A stretch of DNA of 64,000 bases from Kumtagia sp963820075. GTDB taxonomy: Bacteria > Pseudomonadota > Alphaproteobacteria > Rhizobiales > Rhizobiaceae. Shown here in pieces: positions 55,212 to 63,980 of the stretch. The notes under the pieces are model-generated. The model saw only the letters and a program-made list of their open reading frames with translations. It was not told the origin of the DNA and ran no database searches. The first letter of the stretch is position 1. Each line of letters begins with the position of its first letter. The stretch lies in NCBI GenBank assembly GCA_963820075.1, contig CAWFYS010000006.1:434001-498000 (forward strand), in the 5' to 3' direction. The position numbers and the translations under genes were made by a program.

Positions 55212-56138
55212 TCAGGGCAGCTTCGGCGCCGGCTTGGTTCCGCGCCGTCTCTCGCGATCCCGCCCGAGCCCGGTCTCGTCAAGCAGGCCCTTGCGCTTCG
55301 CGTGGTAATAGTAGCCGGTCTGATAGAGTCGGTCGGCGCGTGTCATATTGCCGTCGGCAACCAGGAATGCGCCGCGCAGATATTTGACGGCGTATTTCAA
55401 ATTGGTCTCGGCGTCGAACAGTCCGCGCGCCGGGCCACGATACCCCATGCCGCGCGCCGTCGCGTGCTTGATCTGCATGAGCCCATAGTGACCGCGATTG
55501 AAGGCGGAGGGATTGAAATTGCTCTCGCGCTTGGCCACGCGCCGCACCAGTTCCACCGGCACTTCGTAGACAGCGGCATATTTTGCAATGAGGTAGTCGA
55601 GCGGCCTGTCCGCCTTGACGTAGGAGGCAGGCATGAGGGCCGCGGCCGCCAGATCGGAGGGCCCCGCGACGGTTTTCACCACGCGGTCCCTGCCCTTCGG
55701 AGCGGCGGACGCCGGAGCCGCGGCGACGGAGGTCGGCCTGCCATCCGCAAGCTTCGCCTTCGCATCCACCGGCTTCACGGCTTTTGCGGGTGGGACCGAA
55801 GCTGCGGCGTTGGGCGCATCAGCGGCGGATGCCACCTTGGCGCCATCGCCGGCGGCTGCCGTCCTGACTTCGGCCGCGGTGGCCGCTTGCTTTGCCGGGC
55901 GCGCGCCGGCCGCATTTTTGATGGAGGTGGCGGCCTGTCCGGCCGAGGCCGCGGACGTGAAGCTTGTCATTGCGACAATCTCGCCGGATGGACTGGGCTC
56001 GAGGGAAATCACCTCCGGCAGCACGGGTTCGCCGGCGGCGAAACTCGCGGACACCTCGGTGCCGGTCGAGGTGCATCCGGAAAGCGCGACCGGCACGAGT
56101 GCGGCGATCAGCAGGAGGTTTTTCGGTGTCAATCGCAA
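55212..56138 (-). CDS. Lytic transglycosylase-domain lipoprotein
   Basis: 308 residues. The N-terminal lipoprotein signal ends VALSGC (Cys22). A long Ala/Pro/Lys-rich linker (to about residue 165) follows, then an SLT domain with the catalytic Glu in AKRESNFNPSAFNRGHYGLM and a later NLKYAVKYLRGA segment. The short tail is basic. It cleaves peptidoglycan between MurNAc and GlcNAc in the periplasm, anchored to a membrane. Stands alone. Confidence 0.92.
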   Translation of the reverse strand: MRLTPKNLLLIAALVPVALSGCTSTGTEVSASFAAGEPVLPEVISLEPSPSGEIVAMTSFTSAASAGQAATSIKNAAGARPAKQAATAAEVRTAAAGDGAKVASAADAPNAAASVPPAKAVKPVDAKAKLADGRPTSVAAAPASAAPKGRDRVVKTVAGPSDLAAAALMPASYVKADRPLDYLIAKYAAVYEVPVELVRRVAKRESNFNPSAFNRGHYGLMQIKHATARGMGYRGPARGLFDAETNLKYAVKYLRGAFLVADGNMTRADRLYQTGYYYHAKRKGLLDETGLGRDRERRRGTKPAPKLP

Positions 56139-56288
56139 TGCCGAGGCTGCCCTTCCTTTTGCCCGCCAGGACTGCCTTACAGAATATTAATTCGGCAGGC
56201 AATCCGTGATGGCTTCGCCAGTTGTCGCCGTACCGGACCTCTGGAACAACGGCCATGGAAGGAACATGAAGCAAGGCGCGGCAATGCC

Positions 56289-56385
56289 CAACCAGGCTTG
56301 CTTGGCTTAGTCTCACCCGGTTACTTCTTGTCTTGCCGCAGGTTTCCATGGGAAGACCATGACATCATTGCGCGAAACCTGCTGC
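56289..56385 (-). repeat. Decayed copy of the 106-bp dispersed repeat
   Basis: AGGCTTGCTTGGCTTAG... CTTGTCTTGCCGCAGGTTTCC and GAAACCTGCTGC follow the order of the minus-orientation copies (CTTGCGTGGCTTCG... CTCTTGTTTTGTCGCAGG... GGAACCTGC) with many substitutions. Lies upstream of ogt. Confidence 0.5.
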
Positions 56386-56477
56386 ACACACTTCCGTCGT
56401 ATGACCGTATTCGTTCCCGCTTTGTACACAAGGGGGTCCGTGATAGGATGCGCCTGCGTCGTCAGGGGAGAAATCCG

Positions 56478-57042
56478 GTGTCCGTCGAAAACTGTGCAAA
56501 AGGTCACACGGTGTTCGAAATCCGCGCTGGGCTGGATCGGCATTGGCTGGAGCGCCGATGGCGTGACCCATGTGCAGCTTCCGCGGCGGGACCGGAAGGC
56601 CACCGAGGCCGGCCTGCTGAAACGCGGCGCCGCGCCATTGGCGGGCGAGCCGCCGCCTCCAGTGAAGGCGGCGATCGGGCTGCTGGTCCGCTACGCGGCA
56701 GGCGAGCGAATCGACTTCGCCGGTGTGCGGCTCGATCTTACCGGCGTCGATGATTTTCGCCACGCGCTTTACGCGCGGATGCGCGCCCTCGACTATGGCG
56801 AGACCGTGACCTATGGCGGGTTGGCGGACGCGGTCGGCCGCCCCGGCATGGCGCGCGACGTGGGCCAGGCAATGGGGACCAATCCCGTTCCTATCATTGT
56901 GCCGTGTCATCGCGTGCTCGCGGCCGGCGGCAAGATGGGCGGCTTCTCGGCGCCGGGTGGGGTTTTCACCAAGCGCCGCCTTCTCGATTTGGAACGCGCT
57001 CGACCACCCTCGCCGCCTGGGCAGTCGGCATTTGCGTTCTAA
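56478..57042 (+). pseudogene. ogt: Methylated-DNA-protein-cysteine methyltransferase, frameshift near 5' end as given
   Basis: The enzyme removes methyl groups from O6-methylguanine onto its own cysteine. The main frame holds the whole domain: RHALYARMRALDYGETVTYGG, the helix-turn-helix arginine-finger region, the active-site Cys in IIVPCHRVLAAGGKMGGFS, ending TKRRLLDLE. A normal start is lacking in that frame. A GTG at 56478 with GGGGAG seven bases upstream is in another frame, and removing one base of the A-run 56518-56520 joins them as HTVFESALGWIGIGWSADGV. The repaired length is 187 residues. Confidence 0.85.
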
Positions 57043-57149
57043 GGCAACAGGCCCGATTCCGGAAGCGGCCGACTCGCTTTAGCTCTCTGTTTTCGCATCG
57101 CTTTTGACCACGCAAGCCTCGCGCCGAAGCCGGACCGTCTCACTGTCGG

Positions 57150-57464
57150 TCAGCGAAACAGCAGAAGATCGTCGTCGGGATCGTAGTACTTGCATTCCCA
57201 CACGAGGCAGAGCCGAGTGTCGGCGGCCGTTATGTAAACGATCTCCGGCAATTCGCTGGTCGCGCAAAAAAGTCCGTCGCGTACATAGCGGCCGTAGAGC
57301 TGGACGCCGGTTCGCGCGGATCGGTAGCGCACAATCGCGGCGCCGTCGCGGTGGATGGCGGCTTTAACCTCACCACAACTCATGCGAGCGGAATTATAGC
57401 GCGAGATCGCATAAGCATCGCTGACGACCAAAGTCAGGCCTAGTGCAAGAAGCACGCTTTTCAT
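57150..57464 (-). CDS. Small secreted hypothetical protein
   Basis: 104 residues with a signal peptide (SVLLALGLTLVVSDAYA, cleavage near residue 19). The mature part has four cysteines (MSCGEVK, LFCATS, TRLCLVWECKYY) and a basic centre, suggesting a small disulfide-bonded periplasmic protein. No family recognised. Convergent with ogt; its start region is adjacent to the cspA leader on the other strand. Confidence 0.7.
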   Translation of the reverse strand: MKSVLLALGLTLVVSDAYAISRYNSARMSCGEVKAAIHRDGAAIVRYRSARTGVQLYGRYVRDGLFCATSELPEIVYITAADTRLCLVWECKYYDPDDDLLLFR

Positions 57465-57621
57465 CGAAGTCTCCGAAGTTTAACGCGGTTGCGAAGTTCA
57501 TCGCGGTTCCGGTGGGGCGCCGGCTTCGCCGACCGTAATATATACTCTTATTTCGATATCATAAATTAACCTTTCGCACTGAGATTGCATCACTTACCCG
57601 TGACAAGGCAGTCGATCGCCT

Positions 57622-57650
57622 CTTGTCTAGACGCGCGAAGCATCTTATAC
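57622..57650 (+). promoter_or_regulatory. Predicted promoter of the cold-shock gene
   Basis: The -35 CTTGTC and the -10 TTATAC have exactly 17 bp between them. Transcription from here would give a leader of about 125 nt before cspA, as is usual for cold-shock genes. The rest of the 57465-57780 gap is AT-rich but contains no gene. Confidence 0.55.
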
Positions 57651-57780
57651 CGCGCGGCATTGAATTTTCGGTCGATCGGTAGCTCGCGAAATCTTCGCGT
57701 CCGCTGACGTTCTGCAAATTTCGATAGGGCTCGCCGGGCGCCTTAGTCCGGTCAGAAACGTAGCGACATTAGGAGACAAG

Positions 57781-57993
57781 ATGGCTACTGGTACTGTCAA
57801 ATGGTTCAACACCACCAAGGGTTACGGATTCATTCAGCCGGACGCCGGCGGTGCCGATGTGTTCGTGCATATCTCGGCGGTTGAGCGCGCGGGGATGACG
57901 AGCCTCGTGGAGGGCCAGAAGATCAGCTATGAAATCGAGCAGGACCGCCGCACGGGCAAGTCCGCCGCCGGCAAGCTGGCCAAGGCCGGCTGA
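57781..57993 (+). CDS. Cold-shock protein (CspA family)
   Basis: 70 residues. RNP1 KGYGFIQP and RNP2 VFVHIS motifs, start ATGTVKWFN. Binds single-stranded RNA and DNA and melts secondary structure. AGGAG lies nine bases before the ATG. Preceded by a long leader and followed by a strong terminator, so it is monocistronic. Confidence 0.97.
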   Translation: MATGTVKWFNTTKGYGFIQPDAGGADVFVHISAVERAGMTSLVEGQKISYEIEQDRRTGKSAAGKLAKAG

Positions 57994-58028
57994 ACGACGT
58001 CTCGCCTTGCGAGCGCGGATATAGAGAA

Positions 58029-58055
58029 AGGCGGGGACCCTCCCGCCTTTTTCTT
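58029..58055 (+). terminator. Rho-independent terminator after the cold-shock gene
   Basis: The stem AAAGGCGGG/CCCGCCTTT with a 6-base loop ends in TTTTTC. It lies 36 bp after the stop codon. Confidence 0.9.
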
Positions 58056-58094
58056 TAGGCTGGCGCATGGCCGAGGGTGGGCCCGGCCCGCCGA

Positions 58095-58286
58095 TCATGC
58101 AACGAGGACATTGCCGCCGCTGCCCTCGATGAGATCGGCGAGGATGCGCGGCGAGTGATCGAAGGCGGTTCCCGCCAGCGCCGGGCCCCCGAGATAGTCG
58201 CCTGCACGCAGCGCCGCAGGAGCGGCGAGGCCAGCAAGGCTGAGCGGCGCGTCGCGCGTCGACGCTTTCGGGGCATCCAACATCAT
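58095..58286 (-). CDS. Possible small protein coupled to the EAL gene
   Basis: 63 codons starting ATGATG, with the start overlapping the EAL stop by 4 bp (ATGA), a typical coupling arrangement. The product is Ala/Gly/Leu-rich with no recognised domain. Only the overlap argues for it; it may be chance in GC-rich DNA. Confidence 0.3.
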   Translation of the reverse strand: MMLDAPKASTRDAPLSLAGLAAPAALRAGDYLGGPALAGTAFDHSPRILADLIEGSGGNVLVA

Positions 58287-59194
58287 GACATGGGTTTGCG
58301 GCCGAGCGCGCCGGCAAAATGCACGGCCATCCTGTCATCGCCGGCGGCCGGCCACGCCAACAATTGGGCATGCGGCACGCCGGGGAAGACCGCGAAACTC
58401 GCGGGCACCAGTTCGGGCCGGGCAAGCGCGTAACCCTGGACCATCGACGCTCCGACCTTCTCGGCAATCTCCAACCGCCAATTCTCCTCTATGCCTTCGA
58501 AAACCGTGATGATCCCCTGCCGGGCGAAGCCTTCCACCATGGCCTTGAGCAGGTCCAGACCGTATCCGGTCGTCATCAGGCGCGACGTCCAAAACGCGTC
58601 GAACTTCACGATCTCCGGCCTGAGAGCCCTGATGCGCTCGATATCGGAATCCTTCGAGCCGAAGTCGTCGACCGCGATGCTGAAGCCATTGTGCCTCAGC
58701 GCATGCGTGAAGTCGCAAAGCGCTTCGCGCGAGGCCGTCCTTTGCTCGGTCACTTCGCAAACGACACGCCGCGGGTCGATGCCCAACTCCCGCAGGGTCC
58801 CGCGCATGTCGGAAAGCGCCGCCTCGGCGAGAGCCCCGTCGGTGAACACGGACGGATCAAAATTGACGAAGATGGCCGCCTCCTTGGGCAGGCAGGCCGC
58901 CGCGTTGAACAGATGCAGCGTTCGCGTCAATGTTTCGATGTGGAACCTATCGTGCGCCGGCACGCCCGCGAAAAACGCGGCGGGCGCCACCGGCGTTCCG
59001 CCGCGGAAAGGCCGAATCAGGCCCTCGAAGGCGGCGACGAACAGCTTGCCGCCATGAAACACGAAGATCGGCTGAAACGCCGTCCTCAGCGTAAACCGAC
59101 CCCACGCGCCCACGGCGGTTCCGTCCGCGTCACGGACGATATGAGCGAGAACCGCGCTGCGCGACACGTCCGACCTGCCTCCAGTAAATGCCAA
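58283..59194 (-). CDS. EAL-domain protein with altered signature
   Basis: 303 residues, a stand-alone EAL (cyclic-di-GMP phosphodiesterase) fold without GGDEF, PAS or membrane segments. The signature is EGL instead of EAL (AAFEGLIRPF). Other active-site positions are mostly kept: Asn in IFVNFDP, Glu in CEVTEQR, DDFG in SIAVDDFGSKD, Lys in EIVKFD, Glu in VFEGIEE, and QGYALARP. It could be a weak phosphodiesterase or a c-di-GMP-binding regulator. Divergent from the aspartate aminotransferase gene. Confidence 0.85.
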   Translation of the reverse strand: MAFTGGRSDVSRSAVLAHIVRDADGTAVGAWGRFTLRTAFQPIFVFHGGKLFVAAFEGLIRPFRGGTPVAPAAFFAGVPAHDRFHIETLTRTLHLFNAAACLPKEAAIFVNFDPSVFTDGALAEAALSDMRGTLRELGIDPRRVVCEVTEQRTASREALCDFTHALRHNGFSIAVDDFGSKDSDIERIRALRPEIVKFDAFWTSRLMTTGYGLDLLKAMVEGFARQGIITVFEGIEENWRLEIAEKVGASMVQGYALARPELVPASFAVFPGVPHAQLLAWPAAGDDRMAVHFAGALGRKPMS

Positions 59195-59271
59195 CGATAC
59201 TGTCGCAATTTTTCATTGCTGGTTAATGAAGGAAAAGATCGACGAAATTAGTCACTTCGGAGGACGCTGCG

Positions 59272-59300
59272 CTTGCGCATCCACATATGATCGGACATTA
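59272..59300 (+). promoter_or_regulatory. Possible promoter of the aminotransferase gene
   Basis: CTTGCG, 17 bp, ACATTA: a fair match at -35, a weak one at -10, 92 bp upstream of the start codon. Confidence 0.35.
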
Positions 59301-59391
59301 GAGCATGGCTCGCGGCCGGCGGTCATCTGTTCGAATGATGCCAGCGCGGGTATTCAGGCCCGTTGGGCCCAGTTTCCTGGAGACAGCCTTC

Positions 59392-60594
59392 ATGGCATTT
59401 CTTGCCGACGCCCTTTCCCGCGTGAAGCCCTCCGCGACGATCGCGGTCACCCAGAAGGCGCGCGAGCTCAAAGCGAAAGGCCGCGACATCATCGGGCTCG
59501 GAGCCGGGGAGCCGGATTTCGACACGCCCGACAACATCAAGAACGCGGCGATCGAGGCGATCCGACGGGGCGAGACCAAATATCCGCCGGTCTCCGGCAT
59601 CGCGCCGCTGCGCGAGGCCATCGCCAATAAGTTCAAGCGCGAGAACAATCTGGACTACCGGCCCGAGCAGACCATCGTCGGCACGGGCGGCAAGCAGATT
59701 CTGTTCAACGCCTTCATGGCGACGCTGAACCCGGGCGACGAGGTGGTGATTCCCGCGCCGTACTGGGTTAGCTACCCCGAAATGGTGGCGCTGTGCGGAG
59801 GCACGTCGACATTCGCGCCGACCAGCGGCGAGAACGGCTTCAAGCTGACGGCCGAGGCGCTCGACAGGGCGATCACGCCGAGGACGAAATGGCTGGTGCT
59901 GAACTCGCCGTCCAACCCGTCCGGCGCCGCCTATACCGAGGCCGAGTTGCGCGCGCTGGCGGATGTGCTGCTCAAGCATCCGCATGTGTGGGTGCTGACC
60001 GACGACATGTACGAGCACCTGACCTATGGCGACTTCGTCTTCCGGACGATCGCAGAGGTCGAGCCGAACCTGTATGGCCGCACGCTGACCATGAATGGCG
60101 TGTCGAAGGCCTATGCCATGACCGGATGGCGCATCGGCTATGCGGCGGCACCGGTCGAATTGATCAAGGCCATGGACATGATCCAGGGCCAGCAGACCTC
60201 CGGCGCCTGCACGATCGCGCAATGGGCTTCGGTCGAGGCGCTGAATGGTCCGCAGGACTTCATCGCCCGAAACAAGGAGATCTTCCAGGGCCGCCGCGAC
60301 CTCGTCGTGTCCATGCTCAACCAGGCGCGCGGCATCGTCTGCCCCTCGCCGGAAGGCGCCTTCTATGTCTATCCGTCCTGCGCGAGCCTGATCGGAAAGA
60401 CGGGGCCGTCGGGCAAGGTAATCGAAAACGACGAGGATTTCTGCACCGAGCTACTGGACAGCGAAGGCGTGGCGGTCGTGTTCGGCGCGGCATTCGGTCT
60501 GGGTCCGAATTTCCGCATCTCCTACGCCACGTCGGAGGCGCTGCTCGAAGAGGCCTGCTCGCGCATCCAGCGCTTTACCGCCTCGCTGGGCTGA
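59392..60594 (+). CDS. aatA: Aspartate aminotransferase (class I, PLP-dependent)
   Basis: 400 residues from ATG 59392 with GGAG nine bases upstream. Interconverts aspartate/2-oxoglutarate and oxaloacetate/glutamate in the cytosol. PLP fold features: GLGAGEPDFDTPDNIK, the NSPSNPSGAAY motif, DDMYEHLTYGDF, and the Schiff-base Lys in MNGVSKAYAMTGWRIGYAA. Substrate-binding Arg is in the terminal NFRISYATS. The sequence fits the subgroup I-gamma enzyme of rhizobia (AatA). A terminator follows. Confidence 0.93.
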   Translation: MAFLADALSRVKPSATIAVTQKARELKAKGRDIIGLGAGEPDFDTPDNIKNAAIEAIRRGETKYPPVSGIAPLREAIANKFKRENNLDYRPEQTIVGTGGKQILFNAFMATLNPGDEVVIPAPYWVSYPEMVALCGGTSTFAPTSGENGFKLTAEALDRAITPRTKWLVLNSPSNPSGAAYTEAELRALADVLLKHPHVWVLTDDMYEHLTYGDFVFRTIAEVEPNLYGRTLTMNGVSKAYAMTGWRIGYAAAPVELIKAMDMIQGQQTSGACTIAQWASVEALNGPQDFIARNKEIFQGRRDLVVSMLNQARGIVCPSPEGAFYVYPSCASLIGKTGPSGKVIENDEDFCTELLDSEGVAVVFGAAFGLGPNFRISYATSEALLEEACSRIQRFTASLG

Positions 60595-60624
60595 AGGCGA
60601 CGCCATCAACCGGCAAGGGACAAG

Positions 60625-60650
60625 AACCCGGCCGCGCGCCGGGTTTTCTT
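60625..60650 (+). terminator. Rho-independent terminator after the aminotransferase gene
   Basis: The stem AACCCGG/CCGGGTT with a 7-base loop is followed by TTCTTTG. It lies 30 bp after the stop. The rest of the gap to 60944 holds no gene; it contains the palindrome at 60919. Confidence 0.8.
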
Positions 60651-60918
60651 TGTTCTCACCTATCCGGAAAAGCCAAGGATTTCGACAAATTGCCGGCTTC
60701 CTGAAAGCGCCGGTCAGGCTGCATTCTCACCAGCCAAGCAAAAAAACGGCAGCCGTCGCCGCCCGCCGGTTCGGTCATCAGGACTCCCGGCTAATATCGG
60801 CCGTTTAAACCTTTGACCATCGGTGCCGCCCCTTATCGCCCTGCCGGTCAATCTTCATAGCCCTTGGTACAAGCTGGTTTCCAGGGTTTTCCGGCGGCAA
60901 GCTGACAAATACAAGAAG

Positions 60919-60936
60919 CCAAGCAGGCCTGCTTGG
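60919..60936. repeat. Perfect 18-bp palindrome
   Basis: CCAAGCAGGCCTGCTTGG is fully self-complementary. It resembles the two ends of the 106-bp repeat (AAGCAGG and CCTGCTT) joined together, and lies 8 bp beyond the RHH-protein stop codon. Confidence 0.7.
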
Positions 60937-60944
60937 ACGGCAGA

Positions 60945-61133
60945 TCAAGCGTCGAGCGCGGGCCGTATCGCACGATGCGGCGGGCTCGCCATATAGCCGT
61001 TTTCGCGAAGCCATTTGGCGATGATGAGTTCGACCAGGGAGGATACCGACCGGTGATCCTCCTTTGCCGCGGCGGTCAGAGCTTCCTTGATGTCCTGTTC
61101 GATCCGGAAGCCGAGTGGATGGGTCTTGGCCAT
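60945..61133 (-). CDS. Ribbon-helix-helix (Arc-like) small protein
   Basis: 62 residues: HPLGFRIEQDIKEALTAAAK forms the ribbon and first helix, and SVSSLVELIIAKWLRENGY the second helix. This is the CopG/Arc pattern of small DNA-binding proteins, also found as antitoxins. No toxin gene is adjacent. Upstream on the same strand lies only a doubtful hypothetical gene. Confidence 0.75.
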   Translation of the reverse strand: MAKTHPLGFRIEQDIKEALTAAAKEDHRSVSSLVELIIAKWLRENGYMASPPHRAIRPALDA

Positions 61134-61259
61134 GGATGATCGTCCTTTGCCTGTCTGTCTGGCCGCGGGCCTCCTGAGAATGGAGCCGCGCCGCCCGTAT
61201 ATGGAGATGTTGTTTCGCCCAGTTGGATCAGCGCCAGTGCGCCGTTCGCCTGATCGCCG

Positions 61260-61655
61260 TCAGGCTCGATCGATGTCGGCAGGCGGAGCCCGCGCTTGCG
61301 TTCCACCAGACACCGAACGGCGGAAGAAGGGCGGGTAGTGTTCGGATCCCGTTGCCAACGGTGGCAACAAACCATGCAAATGGCAGCCTGCGTGCAGGTC
61401 GGCAAGGTCGCCCGCCTCGGCCAAATCCGGATAGTATGTCGGATCGAAGGATTCGACCGGCACCAGTGCGACTCTCTCCTCGCCTGGGCCAGAGCGGGCC
61501 GGCGCCAGCCGCGCGCTCGGATCCGTCATGCCTTCGGCGACGAATTTTGCGCCCGGCTTGACGCCTCGCTCCGAGGCCGATGGCGCGCCGCCGAGCGCGA
61601 TCGCGGCGACGAGCCACAGTATCGCGCCGCATGCGATCGCCGTCAGCCGTCTCAT
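61260..61655 (-). CDS. Possible secreted hypothetical protein
   Basis: About 131 residues from MRRLTAIACG, beginning with a hydrophobic stretch (LTAIACGAILWLVAAIALGG) that could be a signal peptide or anchor, followed by an unstructured-looking Pro/Ala/Gly-rich part. Starts further upstream (61724) are possible. No family recognised. GC-rich DNA gives long open frames by chance, so this gene is uncertain. Confidence 0.35.
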   Translation of the reverse strand: MRRLTAIACGAILWLVAAIALGGAPSASERGVKPGAKFVAEGMTDPSARLAPARSGPGEERVALVPVESFDPTYYPDLAEAGDLADLHAGCHLHGLLPPLATGSEHYPPFFRRSVSGGTQARAPPADIDRA

Positions 61656-61928
61656 CGGTCGCATTGCGCCAGCCATCGCCTTCGCCCTGAGCCGTCCCAT
61701 TCCCGCTCGCAAAGGCGGGGCCATGCGTTGAAGCCTGTCGTGACCGGCCCATCGGTGGTCATACAAAGTAGGAGCATTGCGCGGGCGGCACAAGCCGGGC
61801 TTTTTTCTTGCCCTGCCGGGCAAGCCGTGTGACGATGCGCGAAGGTAGGTGGCAAAGGAAAAGGCCGCGCCAGCGATGGTCGTCGGGCCGGGTGCCGCTC
61901 CGAGGAAACGCTTGAGTGGAGGTCAGCC

Positions 61929-63980
61929 ATGGGAACTCGCGCCGGAGGCAGGCGAACGGGGCCGAAATGCATTGCCATTGTCGGTCCCTTCGCAAGCGGA
62001 AAGACAACTCTCCTGGAAGCCATTCTCGCCCGCACCGGTGCCATCCCACGCCAGAACTCAGTGACTTCCGGCAACACCGTCGGCGACAATTCCCCCGAAT
62101 CGCGCGCCCATGCCATGAGTGTCGAGGCGACTTTCGCCACGATAGAATTCATGGGCGAACAGATCACCTTCGCGGACTGCCCCGGTTCGATCGAGTTCGC
62201 CTTCGAGGCGCATCCCGTACTGGCCGCCTGCGATGCCGCGATTGTCGTCGCCGAGGCCGACGAGAAGAAGATTCCCGCCTTGCAGCTCATCATGCGCCGG
62301 CTCGACGAGATCGGACTGCCGCGCATCATCTTCCTCAACAAGATCGACAAGACAGCGGCCGGCGTGCGCGACACGCTCAAGCTTCTGCAGCCTGTCAGCG
62401 AAACGCCGCTGCTGCTGCGCCAGATTCCGCTGCGCCGCGACGGCATCATTGTCGGCGCGATCGACCTCGCGCTGGAGCGCGCCTATGTCTGGCGCGAGCA
62501 CGCGGCCAGCGAGGTGACGGAAATTCCAAATGACGAGAAAGCGCGCGAGGTCGAGGCGCGCTTCTCGATGCTGGAGACGCTCGCCGATCACGACGACACT
62601 TTAATGGAGCAACTGCTGGAGGAGGTGGCGCCGCCGCAGGACGAGGTGTTCGACGACCTCGCCGCCGACCTTCGCGAGGGCAACGTAACGCCGGTGCTGA
62701 TCGGCACGGCCGAGAAAGGGAATGGCATTCTCAGGCTGCTGAAGACCATTCGGCACGATGTCGCCGATGTCGAGGCGACACGCGAGCGGCTGGGTGTCTC
62801 CGATGATGCCGGCACGATCGTCCAGGTCATGAAGACCATCCACACCGCCCATGGCGGCAAGCTGTCGGTCGCCCGGATAATCTCCGGAGGATTGAACGAC
62901 GGCGCCGAATTGGCCCTTCCCGACGGCGGCGGGGCGCGCGTCTCCGGCATCTACCGGCTGCTCGGCAAGGACCAGACGAAACTCATCGCGGCCAAGGCCG
63001 GAGACACGGTGGCACTCGGCAAGCTGGAGGGCGCGCGCACCTGCCAGACGCTGGGGACCGGCAGGACGGGTGCGGCGCAACTCGTCGATGCCACGCCGCC
63101 GCAGCCGGTGTTCGCGATCGCGCTCAGGCCGAAGGAGCGCAAGGACGACGTGAAGATGTCCGCGGCGATCCAGCGCCTTGCCGAAGAGGACCCGTCGCTC
63201 AACGTCGCGCACCAGGAAACCGGCGAGACCATCCTGTCGGGTCACGGCGAGATGCATTTGCGCGTCACAGTCGAAAGGCTGGACGGCAAGAACCAGATAG
63301 CGGTGGACCAGAGCATGCCGGCCGTTCCGTATCGCGAGACCATACGAAAGGCCACGCAACAGCGTGGCCGCCACAAAAAGCAGTCGGGAGGCCATGGCCA
63401 GTTCGGTGACGTGGTGATCGAGATCAAGCCTGTGCCGCGCGGCACCGGCTTCCAGTTTACCGACACCATTACCGGCGGCGTGGTGCCCAAGCAGTACATC
63501 CCCTCGGTGGAGGCGGGCGTGCGCGATTTCCTCAAGTCCGGGCCGCTCGGCTTTCCGGTCGTCGACATCGCGGTCAATCTGTCGGACGGCTCCTATCACA
63601 CGGTGGATTCCTCCGACATGGCATTTCAGATGGCGGCCAAGCTGGCCATGAAGGAAGGCATGGCGGCCTGCTCCCCGGTATTGCTGGAGCCGGTCATGAA
63701 GGTGCGGGTCTTCACGCCCTCCGACGCCACCGCCAAGATAACCGGCATCGTGCCGCAGCGGCGCGGGCAGATCCTGGGCTACGATGCCCGGCCGGGATGG
63801 AAAGGCTGGGACGTGGTCGAGGCCACCATGCCGCAATCCGAGATCGGCAATCTGATCGTCGAGTTGCGTTCGGCGACCGCCGGCGTGGCGAGCTACGAGG
63901 CCAGCTTCGACCATATGGCCGAACTTACAGGGCGGCTCGCCGACGATGCGATGAACAGCGCCCGCGGAAAGGCGGCTTGA
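61929..63980 (+). CDS. Elongation factor G-like GTPase (EF-G paralogue)
   Basis: 683 residues, the full EF-G domain order. The G domain has P-loop GPFASGKTT (19-27), DCPG (G3) and NKID (G4). Domain II follows, then III-V with LNVAHQETGETILSGHGEMH, QSGGHGQFGDVVIEIKPVP and QRRGQILGYD. The switch I segment lacks the usual R-G-I-T motif (it reads RAHAMSVEATF), typical of EF-G2-type paralogues that do not carry out normal translocation. Its role is uncertain: ribosome recycling or stress translation. The rpsL/rpsG/tuf context of true fusA is absent. Confidence 0.92.
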   Translation: MGTRAGGRRTGPKCIAIVGPFASGKTTLLEAILARTGAIPRQNSVTSGNTVGDNSPESRAHAMSVEATFATIEFMGEQITFADCPGSIEFAFEAHPVLAACDAAIVVAEADEKKIPALQLIMRRLDEIGLPRIIFLNKIDKTAAGVRDTLKLLQPVSETPLLLRQIPLRRDGIIVGAIDLALERAYVWREHAASEVTEIPNDEKAREVEARFSMLETLADHDDTLMEQLLEEVAPPQDEVFDDLAADLREGNVTPVLIGTAEKGNGILRLLKTIRHDVADVEATRERLGVSDDAGTIVQVMKTIHTAHGGKLSVARIISGGLNDGAELALPDGGGARVSGIYRLLGKDQTKLIAAKAGDTVALGKLEGARTCQTLGTGRTGAAQLVDATPPQPVFAIALRPKERKDDVKMSAAIQRLAEEDPSLNVAHQETGETILSGHGEMHLRVTVERLDGKNQIAVDQSMPAVPYRETIRKATQQRGRHKKQSGGHGQFGDVVIEIKPVPRGTGFQFTDTITGGVVPKQYIPSVEAGVRDFLKSGPLGFPVVDIAVNLSDGSYHTVDSSDMAFQMAAKLAMKEGMAACSPVLLEPVMKVRVFTPSDATAKITGIVPQRRGQILGYDARPGWKGWDVVEATMPQSEIGNLIVELRSATAGVASYEASFDHMAELTGRLADDAMNSARGKAA

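Noticed and set aside
55194..56753. 519-codon plus-strand frame over the SLT lipoprotein
   Set aside because: Antisense to a clear SLT gene; only its last part, around 56478-56517, is meaningful, as the N-terminus of ogt.
61076..61405. 109-codon minus-strand frame overlapping the RHH gene
   Set aside because: It overlaps the better supported RHH protein in another frame and has no recognised domain.
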